NCBI RefSeq assembly: GCF_014203795.1
Contig: NZ_JACHJU010000001.1
Span: 558,001-622,000, forward strand
DNA: 64,000 bases
Direction of reading: 5' to 3'
Origin: Streptosporangium album
GTDB taxonomy: Bacteria > Actinomycetota > Actinomycetes > Streptosporangiales > Streptosporangiaceae
A program made the translations under genes and the position numbers. The notes under the pieces were generated by a model. It had not been told where the DNA came from and searched no databases. It worked only from the letters and a program-made list of their open reading frames with translations. Shown piece by piece: positions 32,397 to 42,065 of this stretch. The stretch's first letter is position 1, and the number at the start of each line of letters is the position of its first letter.

Positions 32397-32540
32397 CGTC
32401 TCCCCTCCGAGGTCCCTGCTGTCGGTGGCCATCCTGCTACATCTTGCGCCCGAACAACTACAGAGAGTCCTCAATCAGGGGTGCGATCTCGGTCAAGGGC
32501 TGTGTCCGCCGCCCTCACCGCGGAGGTCCACCGGGCGGCA

Positions 32541-32555
32541 CACGGGTCACCCGTG
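32541..32555 (-). terminator. Small hairpin downstream of the double-AAA ATPase gene
   Basis: A perfect 6-bp stem CACGGG/CCCGTG with a 3-nt loop, 56 bp past the stop at 32612. It is weak as a terminator. The remaining 32397-32611 shows nothing else. Confidence 0.3.
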
Positions 32556-32611
32556 ACGGGGCGGGCACGCTCAGGTCGTCGCCCGGCGGACCCGTCCGCG
32601 CACCGCGCGGG

Positions 32612-34957
32612 TCATCGACCGGCGAGCTCGTCCACGGCGGCGCGCAGGTCGGCGCTGGTGATCGTGGTCAGGTCGGCGGCACTGGCGGTGCCGTCTCCCA
32701 GCGCGGCCAGGCGCACGTCACGGCGCATCGCGGCACGCTCGAACAGCGAGCGAGCGAACCGGCCGTTTCCGAGGCCGTCGATCAGTCCCTCGTCACAGAC
32801 CCAGGTGAAGACCTCGGTCAGGTCCCGGTGGGCGGCCTCGTCGAAGCGGTCCCCCGCCCGCTCTGCCAGCAGCCCGGCGATCTCGGCCAGCTCGCCCGGC
32901 GTGTAGGACGGGAACAGCACGCGCTGGCTGAACCTGCTGGCCAGGCCGGGATTCGTCGCGAGGAACCCGTCCATCTCCCTCTCGTATCCGGCCAGGACGA
33001 CCACCAGCCGGTCGCGGTCGTCCTCGGCCCGCTTGAGCAGCGTCTGCACGGCCTCGGCCCCGAAGGCGTCGCCCCCGGCGTAGCCCGAGTTGACCAGGCT
33101 GTAGGCCTCGTCGACGAACAGCACCCCGCCCAGCGCCCGGTCCACCAGCTCGTTCGTCTTGATCGCGGTGGCCCCGAGATGCTGGCCGACCAGGTCGGCC
33201 CGCTGGGCCTCCACCACGTCGGCCTGGGCGAGCAGCCCCAGCGCGGCGAAGATGCGGCCGAGGATGCGGGCCACGGTGGTCTTGCCGGTGCCAGGCGGCC
33301 CGGCGAAGACGAAGTGCCGCATCTGAGGCGGGGTCGGCAGGCCCCGCTCCTGGCGCATCCTGGCCACCCTGAGCTGCGCGGTGATCGCGTGGACCTGTCT
33401 CTTGACCGGCTCCAGGCCGGCCATCCGGTCGAGGTCGGCGAGCGCCTCCTCCAACGTGGGCGTGGCCTGGTAGGCGTGGAAGCGGACGGTGAGCTCGCCG
33501 AAGGCCTTGACGACGTCCTGCGCGGAGGTGGTCACCAGGTCCTCGGTGGTGGGTGAGCCGCCCGCGCCCACCACCCGCACATCCCGGGCCTGGGCCGCGG
33601 CCTCCACAAGGCTGCGTACGAACCGGGCGTTGCCCAGCTCGTCCACGATGGCGCGCCGGTGCACATCCTCGAACCGCGCGAGCAGCGCGGGTCCGGCGTC
33701 CCCGGCCATCCGGTCACCGCGCCGTCGCTGCAGCAGCTCGGTGATCTGGAGCAGCTCCTCCGGCGCGTAGCTGGGGAAACGGACCCGGCTGGCGAACCGG
33801 CTGGACAGGCCGGGATTGGAGGACAGGAAGGCGGACATCTCCTTCTCGTATCCCGCCAGGATGATGATCAGGCGGTTGCGGTCGTCCTCGGCCCGCTTGA
33901 GCAGCGTCTGCACGGCCTCGGACCCGAACCGGTCGGGCTGGCCGTCGCCGGAGTTGATCAGGCTGTAGGCCTCGTCGATGAACAGCACCCCGCCGAGCGC
34001 CCGGTCGATCAGCTCGTTCGTCTTGATCGCGGTGGCCCCGAGATACTCCCCCACGAGGTCGGCACGCTGGGCCTCCACCACGTACGGCGTCTCCAGCAGG
34101 CCGAACGCGTAGAAGATCTTCGCGACGGTCCTGGCCACGCTGGTCTTGCCGGTGCCCGGAGGGCCGACGAACACGAAGTGCCGCATCGGCGGCTCTGTGG
34201 AGTATCCGGCCTCCTTACGGAGCCGCGAGGCCTCGATCGAGGCGGCGATGGAACGCACCTGCTCCTTCACCGGAGCAAGGCCGATCATGCTGTCGAGCTC
34301 GCCGAGGGCCTCCTCCACCGAGATCGGGGGCGGCCCGGCCCGCTCGCCGGTCGCGGCGACCGGCTGCCCGCCCTCGCGGACCCGCAGCCGGGCCGGCTGT
34401 CCCTCTCCCGCCAGCGCGGCCCTGACCTGGCGGGCCTGGACGAACCGGTAGACCAGCACCGCGGCGGCCACTCCGTACGCGGCCCACAGGACGCCGCCGG
34501 GCCACAGCGAGGCGAGCACGAGAGCCACCAGGGCGGCCGGAGCCAGCGCCATGAGCGTGGTCAGCCATGGAGGGACCCAGCGGATGAGGTGGGCGATCCC
34601 GGCCACCGGGAGGGCGAGGAACATCAGCCCCGCCGGAGGGACGGGCTGTGCGCCGTACAGGCTCTGGAAGATCAGCAGGAGCAGCGGCCAGGCCGCCACC
34701 ACCACCAGGGTCGCGGCGGCGCGGGGGAAGCGGAGCGTCAGGGCCATGAAGGCGAGCAGCGTGAGCGCGCCGAAGAACGCGGTGAACGGCGACCAGCCCA
34801 TGCCCAGCGCCAGACCGACCGCGCCGATCAGCAGCACGACATGGATCAGCCTGCGCAGGAACGCTGAGAGCTGGAAATAACGCAGCCTGACGTGTTCGAA
34901 CGCATCCCGTGCCGCCGCGCGCCCCGCCGGCCGGGCCCTGTCGGGCTCCCGCATCAC
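32612..34957 (-). CDS. Membrane-anchored double AAA+ ATPase (CbbX/SpoVK/EccA-like modules)
   Basis: 781 residues. About five hydrophobic segments (roughly 35-175) anchor the N-terminus. Two CbbX-like AAA+ modules follow: the first with Walker A GPPGTGKTSVAR (about 272) and Walker B VLFIDEAYSLINSG, the second with GPPGTGKTTVAR (about 556) and VLFVDEAYSLVNSG. Each is preceded by an LxPVKEQV-type helix (IGLAPVKEQV, AGLEPVKRQV), and both keep NxxLxSRF arginine-finger motifs. The two modules are near duplicates. Such modules remodel partner proteins, for example Rubisco or type VII secretion substrates. A membrane-fused pair is unusual. The gene downstream of the TPR gene on the same strand suggests a joint function. 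Confidence 0.85.
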   Translation of the reverse strand: MMREPDRARPAGRAAARDAFEHVRLRYFQLSAFLRRLIHVVLLIGAVGLALGMGWSPFTAFFGALTLLAFMALTLRFPRAAATLVVVAAWPLLLLIFQSLYGAQPVPPAGLMFLALPVAGIAHLIRWVPPWLTTLMALAPAALVALVLASLWPGGVLWAAYGVAAAVLVYRFVQARQVRAALAGEGQPARLRVREGGQPVAATGERAGPPPISVEEALGELDSMIGLAPVKEQVRSIAASIEASRLRKEAGYSTEPPMRHFVFVGPPGTGKTSVARTVAKIFYAFGLLETPYVVEAQRADLVGEYLGATAIKTNELIDRALGGVLFIDEAYSLINSGDGQPDRFGSEAVQTLLKRAEDDRNRLIIILAGYEKEMSAFLSSNPGLSSRFASRVRFPSYAPEELLQITELLQRRRGDRMAGDAGPALLARFEDVHRRAIVDELGNARFVRSLVEAAAQARDVRVVGAGGSPTTEDLVTTSAQDVVKAFGELTVRFHAYQATPTLEEALADLDRMAGLEPVKRQVHAITAQLRVARMRQERGLPTPPQMRHFVFAGPPGTGKTTVARILGRIFAALGLLAQADVVEAQRADLVGQHLGATAIKTNELVDRALGGVLFVDEAYSLVNSGYAGGDAFGAEAVQTLLKRAEDDRDRLVVVLAGYEREMDGFLATNPGLASRFSQRVLFPSYTPGELAEIAGLLAERAGDRFDEAAHRDLTEVFTWVCDEGLIDGLGNGRFARSLFERAAMRRDVRLAALGDGTASAADLTTITSADLRAAVDELAGR

Positions 34958-35254
34958 GCCTCCCCGGTCCGACCCCGGTTATACCGCACCGGGAAGACGT
35001 TTGCGCGTGCCTGGGCGACGCGCCACGCCGCCGTACGACACGATCAGATAAACGGATGAGACCGGATGAACCCTACGATCCGAGCATCACATTCCGGCGA
35101 CGTGTCCCATCACGGGAAACGCTCCGCTCCCACCGGGGCACTCGGCACGGCGTTCCGACCGGCCGGAGCGGGCTCGCCCGTCACCGCCGGCCACTGCGGC
35201 GCCGGGTATCGGGCAGGGGAATGTCACCGGCTGGAAAGAGGGAGCACGGACCTC
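34958..35254. other. Spacer between the TPR gene and the AAA gene
   Basis: 297 bp, no gene or clear signal seen. It is long enough for a separate promoter for the AAA gene on the minus strand. Confidence 0.35.
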
Positions 35255-37123
35255 TCAGCCGGGGCGCGGGCGGCCCTGGTGGCGGCCGGGATACTCGCCG
35301 ACCATGACGTGCTTGGGGGTGACCCGGAGCACGGCGGCCTCGGTGTCGCCGACGGCGATGCCCCGCACCTCGGCCCAGAACCGGCGGTCCAGCGGATCCG
35401 CGACGAACACCGCCACTCTGGGGTCGCGCTCGGCGGCCTCCCACGCGTCGTTGCCGGCGATCAGGCGGAGTTCGCCGTCCGGACCGACCGAGCTGACCGA
35501 GCCGACGGCCAGCGCTCGCGGCCCGGTGGGGTCGGCGTAGGCGAGCACCACCTCGCGGGCGTGGGTGAAGGCCTGCCTCACCTCCCCGCTGAGCCCCACC
35601 GGGGGCCTGATGTCACCGGGCAGACGGCAACCACCGCTCTCACCCATGATCAGGGATGCCCGCCACGGCCCCGGCACCCCTCGCCACCACGCCCACGCCG
35701 ACCTCGCGGCGAAGACCGCCACCAGCACGGCCAGCATCCCGATCCCGGTCAGCAGGGACCAGTCGCCCATCACTCCGGGAAATCCCAGCGCAGGTAAGGC
35801 CGCCGCCACGCCGAGTGCCAGGGAGGCGGCTACCAGCAAGGCCAGTGCCACCTTGAGCCAGCGGTCCATGGCGAGCACCTGGTGCAGGCAGGGGGCAAGC
35901 CCGCCGCGGGCGCGCACCCAGCCGAGCGCGAGCGGGACGGCAGGCGCGGCGAAGGCCCACCCCGGCTCGTCCAGGATGACGGTCACCCCCGCGATCAGGG
36001 CCAGTGCCGACCATGCCCGGCCCGCCACCAGCCAGAGGGTCACGTCGATGTCCCGGCGGGCCGTACGGTCCTTGTGGACCGCGGTGAACTCGGCCAGCGC
36101 CCTGACCGGCCGTCCCCGCCATGCCTCGACCAGCACGCGTAGGACGATCACGACCGCGCCGTTGAAGATGACCAGCGCGGCGAGGGCCGTCCATACGCCG
36201 CCCACCGGTTCCGGCGCCGGGCCGAAGGTGGGCAGAGGAGCCGCCCGGGGCAGGGTGGCGACCGCCGCGACGTAGGCGGCGACGGCGATCAGGGCGATCG
36301 AGACGGACATGCCGAGCCACGGATCACGGGAGAGCATGCCGGGAACGTAGGACCAGAGCCTGACCCGGTGGGCCTGCCGGAGGGTGATCACCATGACGGC
36401 GGCCATCATCGCCCCGCCGCCGATCCTGGCCTCGGCGGCCGTGCCGGCCCCGAGGGCCACGGCGACGACCGCGATGAGCGACACGGCCAGAAGGACACGG
36501 ACCTGACGGGACCACACCTCCATGGCCCGCCTGGCCCTGCCGGTCTCGTGAGGGTCGACCGGCCAGGCGGGGTCGTGGTGGCCGCGGGGACGTTCCCATC
36601 GCAGGAAGGTCAGGCCGAGGTTGATCCTGGCGCCCGGATGGTCGTCCGGATGGCGCAGCGCATTGCGGTAGGCGGCCTCGGCACGGCGGTACTCGCCGCG
36701 CAGCAGTGCGAGATCACCGATGAGGACGTGCGGATCGGGCTCCTCGGGCGCGTAGCGGACGGCCCTGGTCGCCTGGGCCCATGACTCCCGCCAACGCCCC
36801 GGCACCCGGCGGAGAGCCGCGCCGAGGCGGAGCCGCGCGGCCCAGGAACCAGGGGCCAGCCGTACGGCCTCCTCGGCGGCGGCCACGGCCTCCGCGTCGC
36901 GGCCGAGCCGTTCGAAGGCGAGGCTGGCGAGGCGGTATCCCCAGTCGGTCCCGGATCCGGCCTGTGGATCACGGTCCACCGCCTGGCGGGCGGCTTCCAA
37001 CGCGCTCTCCGGCCGGCCGCGGCCCAGCCAGGCGGCGGCCACAGCACACCATTCGCGGGGATTATCGGGGTCCAGCGGGGACGGGACCTGAGCGGAGTCC
37101 TGCCCGCCGGGACCACTCACCAC
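35255..37123 (-). CDS. TPR - multi-pass membrane - split-barrel (PPOX-like) fusion protein
   Basis: 622 residues. The N-terminal 170 residues are tetratricopeptide repeats (WLGRGRPESALEAARQAVD, FERLGRDAEAVAAAEEAVRLA, LLRGEYRRAEAAYRNAL). Roughly eight membrane helices follow between 205 and 490 (VLLAVSLIAVVAVALGAG, VKVALALLVAASLALG-type stretches). The C-terminal 110 residues look like a pyridoxamine-phosphate-oxidase-like split barrel (VVLAYADPTGPRALAVGSV, DPRVAVFVADPLDRRFWAEV). The start GTG or ATG lies near 37123. I know no characterised protein of this architecture. It probably scaffolds at the inner membrane and may bind a flavin or heme in the cytoplasm. It is upstream of the double-AAA gene. 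Confidence 0.75.
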   Translation of the reverse strand: MVSGPGGQDSAQVPSPLDPDNPREWCAVAAAWLGRGRPESALEAARQAVDRDPQAGSGTDWGYRLASLAFERLGRDAEAVAAAEEAVRLAPGSWAARLRLGAALRRVPGRWRESWAQATRAVRYAPEEPDPHVLIGDLALLRGEYRRAEAAYRNALRHPDDHPGARINLGLTFLRWERPRGHHDPAWPVDPHETGRARRAMEVWSRQVRVLLAVSLIAVVAVALGAGTAAEARIGGGAMMAAVMVITLRQAHRVRLWSYVPGMLSRDPWLGMSVSIALIAVAAYVAAVATLPRAAPLPTFGPAPEPVGGVWTALAALVIFNGAVVIVLRVLVEAWRGRPVRALAEFTAVHKDRTARRDIDVTLWLVAGRAWSALALIAGVTVILDEPGWAFAAPAVPLALGWVRARGGLAPCLHQVLAMDRWLKVALALLVAASLALGVAAALPALGFPGVMGDWSLLTGIGMLAVLVAVFAARSAWAWWRGVPGPWRASLIMGESGGCRLPGDIRPPVGLSGEVRQAFTHAREVVLAYADPTGPRALAVGSVSSVGPDGELRLIAGNDAWEAAERDPRVAVFVADPLDRRFWAEVRGIAVGDTEAAVLRVTPKHVMVGEYPGRHQGRPRPG

Positions 37124-37213
37124 GATGACTCATGGACCTTGCGCTGACTCCCCACGACCGCAATGGTCCGTGCGAGATCGCTGTTTGCCTAGATGGCGGA
37201 TATATGCCTGTAT

Positions 37214-37225
37214 CTCTCTAGAGAG
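37214..37225. promoter_or_regulatory. 12-bp perfect palindrome upstream of the MFS gene
   Basis: CTCTCTAGAGAG lies 125 bp upstream of the MFS start, flanked by ATGCCT/AGGCAT half-sites (37205-37210 and 37237-37242 region). It is a candidate operator; no regulator is adjacent. Confidence 0.35.
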
Positions 37226-37349
37226 GTCGCCCCTGAGGCATGCCGCGAGCATCCGTGCTGGTGAATCATCCGATGCCGTCTCGCGCAGTGCCCCACTTCG
37301 CCTAAGCTGCGACACATGTCCGTCCAGGCTGGTAACTCCTGAGCCGCCC

Positions 37350-38903
37350 ATGACCACTATGGGGATCGTGGGCGGCGCGACGCGCGGCGGAAGCGATCCG
37401 CAGACGCGTGGGGCCGGCCGCTGGTCGGTTCTGATGCTCCTGTGCTTCAGCCTGCTGCTGATCGCGGTGGACGCCACCGTGCTGCACATCGCGGTCCCCG
37501 CGCTGACCGCCGCGCTCGAACCGAGTTCGGTCGAACTGCTGTGGATCATCGACACCTACTCCCTCGTGGTGGCGCCGCTGCTCCTGACCTTCGGCACGCT
37601 CGGCGACCGTTACGGACGGAAACGCCTGGTGCTCGCCGGGTACCTGGTGTTCGGTGCCGCCTCCGCGGCGGCCGCGTTCGCCCCGACCCCGCTCGCCCTG
37701 ATCACCGCCCGGGCGCTCCTCGGTGTCGGCGGTGCGATGATCATGCCTGCCACGCTCTCCATCATCCGGCAGGTCTTCACCGACCGGCGGGAGCGCGCGA
37801 TCGCGCTGGGCGTGTGGAGCGCGGTCGCGGCGGCCGGAGCCGCCGTCGGGCCACTCATCGGCGGCCTGCTCGTGGAGCACTTCTGGTGGGGCGCCGTCTT
37901 TCTGATCAATGTGCCGATCCTGCTGGTGCTGCTGCCCACCGCGGTCAAGATTCTGCCCGAGTCGCGCCCGCGCATCTCGCAGCCCTGGGACGCGCCCAGC
38001 GCGCTGCTGTCCGTGCTCGGCATCCTCACCCTGGCCTTCGGCCTGAAAGAGGCGGGATCCGGCCACCCGGGCGGGGTGGTGGCGTTCCTGTGCGGGGCCG
38101 GGCTGCTGGTCTGGTTCGTGCGCAGGCAGCGGCGGCTGCCCTTCCCCCTACTCGACCTCGGCCTGTTCGGGCAGCGGGCGTTCTCCGTCGGGGTGGCCGC
38201 GGTGATGTTGACGGTCTTCGCGCTGGTCGGGCTGGAGCTGATGCTCGCCCAGTACATGCAGCTCGTGCTGGGCGACAGCCCGCTCGCGGCCGCGGTCCGC
38301 ATGCTGCCACTGATGATCGCCTCCGTCGCGGGCGGGCTCGCCGGGGCACGGCTGCTGGGCTGGGTCGGGCTGCGTGCCACCATGAGCGGCGGGCTCGCGC
38401 TGACCACCCTGTCCCTGCTTCCCCCCTTGGGCTGGGGCACCGAGCCGCATCCCCTGGTGCTCGCGCTCTGCTTCGTCGGCATCGGCTTCGGCATCCAGGT
38501 CACCCTGCTGGCGGCCTCCGACACGATCATGTCCTCTGCCCCGGAGTCGCGGGCGGGTTGCGCCGCCGCGATCGAGGAGACCGCCTATGAGCTCGGGGCC
38601 GGGCTCGGAGTAGCGGTCCTCGGCACGGTCACCACCGTCGTCTACGCGCCCTCGCTGAGCTCCGTGCCCGGCGTGTCCCCGGATCTGATGGACGTGGCCC
38701 GCCAGTCGCTCGCCGCCGCCGCACACGCGGCACAGGAGCTCGGAGGCGCCACCGGGACGGCGCTGCTCGGAGCCGCCCGCGTCGCGTTCGTCTCCGGTCT
38801 CCACTCCACGATCATCGTGAGCGTGCTCCTGCTGAGCGCGACGACCATGGCGGTGGCACTCCTGATCCCCCGCCGGTTGGCCGATCGGAACGACACCGGC
38901 TGA
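37350..38903 (+). CDS. MFS drug exporter, DHA2 (14-helix) type
   Basis: 517 residues with about 14 hydrophobic segments. Helix 1 has the DHA2 motif LLIAVDATVLHIAVPAL. Loop 2-3 carries GTLGDRYGRKRL (motif A), and motif C-like GAAVGPLIGGLL follows in helix 5. It expels cationic or hydrophobic drugs by proton antiport; close to SmvA/LfrA-like pumps. The ATG at 37350 is used for lack of better evidence; no strong Shine-Dalgarno sequence is seen. The N-terminal extension that stays open to 37125 is not family-like. Confidence 0.9.
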   Translation: MTTMGIVGGATRGGSDPQTRGAGRWSVLMLLCFSLLLIAVDATVLHIAVPALTAALEPSSVELLWIIDTYSLVVAPLLLTFGTLGDRYGRKRLVLAGYLVFGAASAAAAFAPTPLALITARALLGVGGAMIMPATLSIIRQVFTDRRERAIALGVWSAVAAAGAAVGPLIGGLLVEHFWWGAVFLINVPILLVLLPTAVKILPESRPRISQPWDAPSALLSVLGILTLAFGLKEAGSGHPGGVVAFLCGAGLLVWFVRRQRRLPFPLLDLGLFGQRAFSVGVAAVMLTVFALVGLELMLAQYMQLVLGDSPLAAAVRMLPLMIASVAGGLAGARLLGWVGLRATMSGGLALTTLSLLPPLGWGTEPHPLVLALCFVGIGFGIQVTLLAASDTIMSSAPESRAGCAAAIEETAYELGAGLGVAVLGTVTTVVYAPSLSSVPGVSPDLMDVARQSLAAAAHAAQELGGATGTALLGAARVAFVSGLHSTIIVSVLLLSATTMAVALLIPRRLADRNDTG

Positions 38904-38971
38904 CGGGTTTGGGCGGCCTCTACTCGGTCAGCTATGGGCAAGAACGGGGAATCTGACCAGAATGAGGAACC

Positions 38972-39736
38972 GTGCGACAGACCCTTAACGATCTTGCCGC
39001 CCTTGCCGCCAGGCTCGGGGTGGGTGGAATCTTCTTCGCCAACGGCTGGCACAAACTGGAAGCGGGACTGACCGCCACCGGTGACCAGTTCGCGACCTTG
39101 GGCGCCCCGGCCCCTGGAGCCTGGGCCGCCACCACGATGCTGATGGAACTCATCGGCGGAGCCCTGCTCGTGGCGGGACTCGCCGTACCGGCCTGCGGGC
39201 TGCTGCTGTTCGCCGAGGCCGTCGCCGTGTCCGTCGTGGCCAGCGGTGAGCAGGGCCTCCCACTGACCGGTGGCGACGTCAACCTGATCGTGGCGCTGGG
39301 CGCGGCCTCCATCCTCCTGGCGGTCGGCGGTGCGGGCCGCCTGTCGGTCGATCACATGGTGGTGATCAAGCGGCGTGAGGCCGAGGCCGCCGAGGACTTC
39401 GCCGCCGAGACCGAGGCCGACGACGTCATCGCCGCGCTGCGCGAGCCCGAGGTCGTCGATCCCGTCCAGAAGCGACCGGTCCAGGCCGAGAAGCCGGCCC
39501 GACGGGGAAGCACGGCACAAGCCCCCGGAACGGACGAGACTCCTCCGGCCGGGAAACCGGCCACGGACAGTCGCGCGGAGAGCTCTGAGACCGGAAAAGA
39601 CACCGCGGAGTTCCCTGCCGTCCAGCCCCGGGCCCGCCGCCGGAGTGCGGCGAGCGGGTCTGGAGCCACTTCACGGCCGGGGAAGGACGCCGACGCCCTG
39701 GTGGCCGGGCGGAAAGAGGAAACGGCCGAAAACTGA
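38972..39736 (+). CDS. DoxX-family membrane protein with long charged tail
   Basis: 254 residues. The first 130 form a DoxX domain of four helices (AARLGVGGIFFANGWHKLEAG, MELIGGALLVAGLAVPACG). The rest is a hydrophilic, Glu/Arg/Pro-rich cytoplasmic tail (EAEAAEDFAAETEADD onwards), apparently disordered. DoxX proteins take part in thiol or quinone redox chemistry; the role is not established here. The GTG at 38972 follows GAGGAACC. A strong hairpin follows. Confidence 0.85.
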   Translation: MRQTLNDLAALAARLGVGGIFFANGWHKLEAGLTATGDQFATLGAPAPGAWAATTMLMELIGGALLVAGLAVPACGLLLFAEAVAVSVVASGEQGLPLTGGDVNLIVALGAASILLAVGGAGRLSVDHMVVIKRREAEAAEDFAAETEADDVIAALREPEVVDPVQKRPVQAEKPARRGSTAQAPGTDETPPAGKPATDSRAESSETGKDTAEFPAVQPRARRRSAASGSGATSRPGKDADALVAGRKEETAEN

Positions 39737-39793
39737 ACAGGCGGGCTGCGGGAGGCCGCGAGATTGTCAATCGAGGTGGTCACGGACGATCTG

Positions 39794-39818
39794 GGCCGGC
39801 TCGCGACACGAGCCGGCC
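39794..39818. terminator. Bidirectional terminator between DoxX and DHFR-like genes
   Basis: A perfect 10-bp stem GGCCGGCTCG/CGAGCCGGCC with a 5-nt loop, placed between the two convergent stops at 39736 and 39882. Confidence 0.8.
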
Positions 39819-39881
39819 GACCTGTGATCGGCGTGGCGTGCCCGGCCGACGTGCGCGCTCTGGCCGATGAGCACGGAGGGC

Positions 39882-40424
39882 TCATCGGACGACGCGTAGC
39901 CAGATGTTCGTCGCTCGCGGCGCGTGAGTCAGGCTGATGCGTTCGAGTTTGACATCGGTGCCGCCCGGGCGGTCGAACAGCCGGACGCCGTCGCCGAGCA
40001 AGACGGGCGCGACGCACACGAGGATCTCGTCGAGCACCCCCGCGTCGACGCACTGCCGGGCGGTGTCGGCGCCGAGGACGTTGACGTACTTGTCCCCTGC
40101 GGCGGCCTTGGCCGCGGCAACGCCGCTGTCGAGGTCACCGACGAAGGTGACCCCCGGCACCGGGGTGGCCGGGGCGTGGTGGGTGAGCACGAACTGCGGT
40201 CCGCTCCACCCCCCGCCGAACGGCTTGCCTTCCTTGGCCGTGCCCTTGTGCGGATCGTCGCCGCGGAAGGTCCGGTTGCCGACGAGAAGCGCGCCGATCT
40301 TGCCGATCACCTCGTCCACCGTCGGATTGGGCCCGAGGTGCTCGGTCAACCAGGACATGTCCCCACCTGTGCCCGCGATGAAGCCGTCCAGCGACATGGT
40401 GACCGAATACAGGACCTTACCCAT
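39882..40424 (-). CDS. DHFR/RibD C-terminal-like reductase
   Basis: 180 residues of the dihydrofolate-reductase fold as in the RibD C-terminal family. It starts KVLYSVTMSLDGFIAG; LLVGNRTFRGDD and VNVLGADTARQCVDAGVLDEI (substrate and NADPH loops) follow. The true substrate is unknown; most such small proteins are not folate enzymes. It lies 62 bp downstream of the SnoaL-tailed sigma factor on the same strand, a pairing seen in other actinomycetes. Confidence 0.87.
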   Translation of the reverse strand: MGKVLYSVTMSLDGFIAGTGGDMSWLTEHLGPNPTVDEVIGKIGALLVGNRTFRGDDPHKGTAKEGKPFGGGWSGPQFVLTHHAPATPVPGVTFVGDLDSGVAAAKAAAGDKYVNVLGADTARQCVDAGVLDEILVCVAPVLLGDGVRLFDRPGGTDVKLERISLTHAPRATNIWLRVVR

Positions 40425-40486
40425 GATCTACCTCCGTCGAGATCGATGTGATTGACCCCTGTTGAGACGGTGGACCGCGCGAAAAC

Positions 40487-41539
40487 TCATCGGTGCGTCA
40501 CCGGCAACGTCGCGGGCAGGGCGAATGCCGGGAACAGAGCGGGGTCGTGAAAGGCGGTGATCTCCACGATGTGGCCGTCCTCGATCCGCAGCACGGCGAT
40601 CGCGAAGGCGCGGTAGACGGAGTCGTCGAGGCCTCGGACGTAGGAGGCCACCGACGGCTGCCGGTTGGCCCGGGCGGGCACCATCCGAAACCGGCCGACA
40701 TAGTCCGGTGAACCGGCGTCCCAGCTCGCCGCGAGCGAGGCCACGACCGCGTCGCGCCCCTGGAACCACATCGGGTAGGGCGGCATCGTCGCCCGGACCT
40801 CCTGGGCCAGCAGGTCGGCTACCGCGGCGAGGTCGGCGCGTTCCACCGCATCCATGTATCGCCGCAGCACGACCCGCTCCTGCTCGGTGGGTTCCGCCGA
40901 CGGCGCCCATTCCAGACGACGCTCGGGCAGGTGTTCCCTCAGCGTTGCCCGGGCGCGCTGCAACGCGCTGTTCACCGATGCCACGCTGCCCTCCAGCAGC
41001 GCCGCGGTCTGCTTGGCCGGCCAGCCGAGCACGTCACGCAGGATCAGCACCGCCCGCTGCCGGGGCGGCAGACACTGGATCGCGGCCAGGAACGCCAGCT
41101 CGATCGTCTCTCTGGCGACCACCGCGGCGTCCGGCTCGGCTTCGCTCGGCCCGACCGGCTCCCACAGCCGATCCGGGAACGGCTGCAGCCATGTGGCGTC
41201 GGTACGGGGCGACATCCCGACGCTCGGATCCGACGGTGCGGCCAGGTGGTGCGGGAGTAGCCGGCGCGCCCGGCCGTCGAGGGCGTCAAGGCACGCGTTC
41301 GTCGCGATCCGGTACAGCCAGGCCCGCAACGTCGAGCGCCCCTCAAACCCACCGAGGTTCTTCCAGGCGCGCAGGAACGTCTCCTGCACCAGATCCTCCG
41401 ACTCGTCGAACGAGCCCAGCATCCGGTAGCAGTGCACCCGTAACTCCCCCCGATACCGCTCGACCAACGCCGCGAACGCGGACTCGTCACCCGCCCGCGC
41501 AGCGGCCACGACCACCTCGTCGTCACCCGCGCTCAACAA
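40487..41539 (-). CDS. Sigma-70 factor with C-terminal SnoaL-like domain (SigG/TIGR02960 type)
   Basis: 350 residues. Region 2 is ESAFAALVERYRGELRVHCYRMLGSFDESEDLVQETFLRAWKN (written in parts: LVQETFLRAW is the core). Region 4 is LPPRQRAVLILRDVLGW with SVASVNSALQRAR. From about 215 a SnoaL-like domain follows (YMDAVERADLAAVADLLAQ, FAIAVLRIEDGHIVEITAFH) that regulates such sigma factors without an anti-sigma. The start is at one of two TTGs (41539 or 41536) behind GGAGGG. It likely controls itself and the DHFR-like gene. Confidence 0.9.
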   Translation of the reverse strand: MLSAGDDEVVVAAARAGDESAFAALVERYRGELRVHCYRMLGSFDESEDLVQETFLRAWKNLGGFEGRSTLRAWLYRIATNACLDALDGRARRLLPHHLAAPSDPSVGMSPRTDATWLQPFPDRLWEPVGPSEAEPDAAVVARETIELAFLAAIQCLPPRQRAVLILRDVLGWPAKQTAALLEGSVASVNSALQRARATLREHLPERRLEWAPSAEPTEQERVVLRRYMDAVERADLAAVADLLAQEVRATMPPYPMWFQGRDAVVASLAASWDAGSPDYVGRFRMVPARANRQPSVASYVRGLDDSVYRAFAIAVLRIEDGHIVEITAFHDPALFPAFALPATLPVTHR

Positions 41540-42065
41540 CCGCCCTCCGCTCCTGTCTCGACCACCGGTCGGCCTCTTGACGAGAACGCTACGACAGATC
41601 GTGAGGTCCGCGGGCGGCGGTATAGCCGGCCCGGCCCGAGACGAGGCAGCAACACGATCAGATTGCGAAATATGACTGCCGCATTAGGGACTGATAAATA
41701 ACCAGCAAGAGAACAGATATGACAACTTTCTAACACTAACGACATTCTTCGGGCAGGTTGAATTCCCACACGCGCCCATCTGACCTTAGGGAGTTTCACT
41801 CCGACGCCCCGCCACCCACACGGGTGTCGCCTGTTGATGATCTTGAACTTCTGTTAACCATCACATTCTGGTCACTCACTCGCTTCTGGGTACGGAATTC
41901 ACTGGTGAGGACATTCGACGGAGAGAGACTCGCTCAACGGGCATCATAGTCACATATGGGCGCTATCAGGAGTTGAGCGGTGATTTCTATAATCACGATA
42001 CTAATTCGGCTCACCGGTCATTCACCGGCCAGATTTCGATCGAAACGTGAAGAATTGAGACAAGA
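41540..42065. other. AT-rich spacer upstream of the collagen-like gene
   Basis: 526 bp with no supported gene and visibly lower G+C than the surroundings, especially 41650-41720 and 41840-42065. A perfect TATAAT (41988-41993) flanked by TGATT/AATCA lies 73 bp upstream of the collagen-like start but no -35 hexamer is at the right distance. A CACCC/GGGTG repeat occurs near 41810-41825. Confidence 0.4.
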
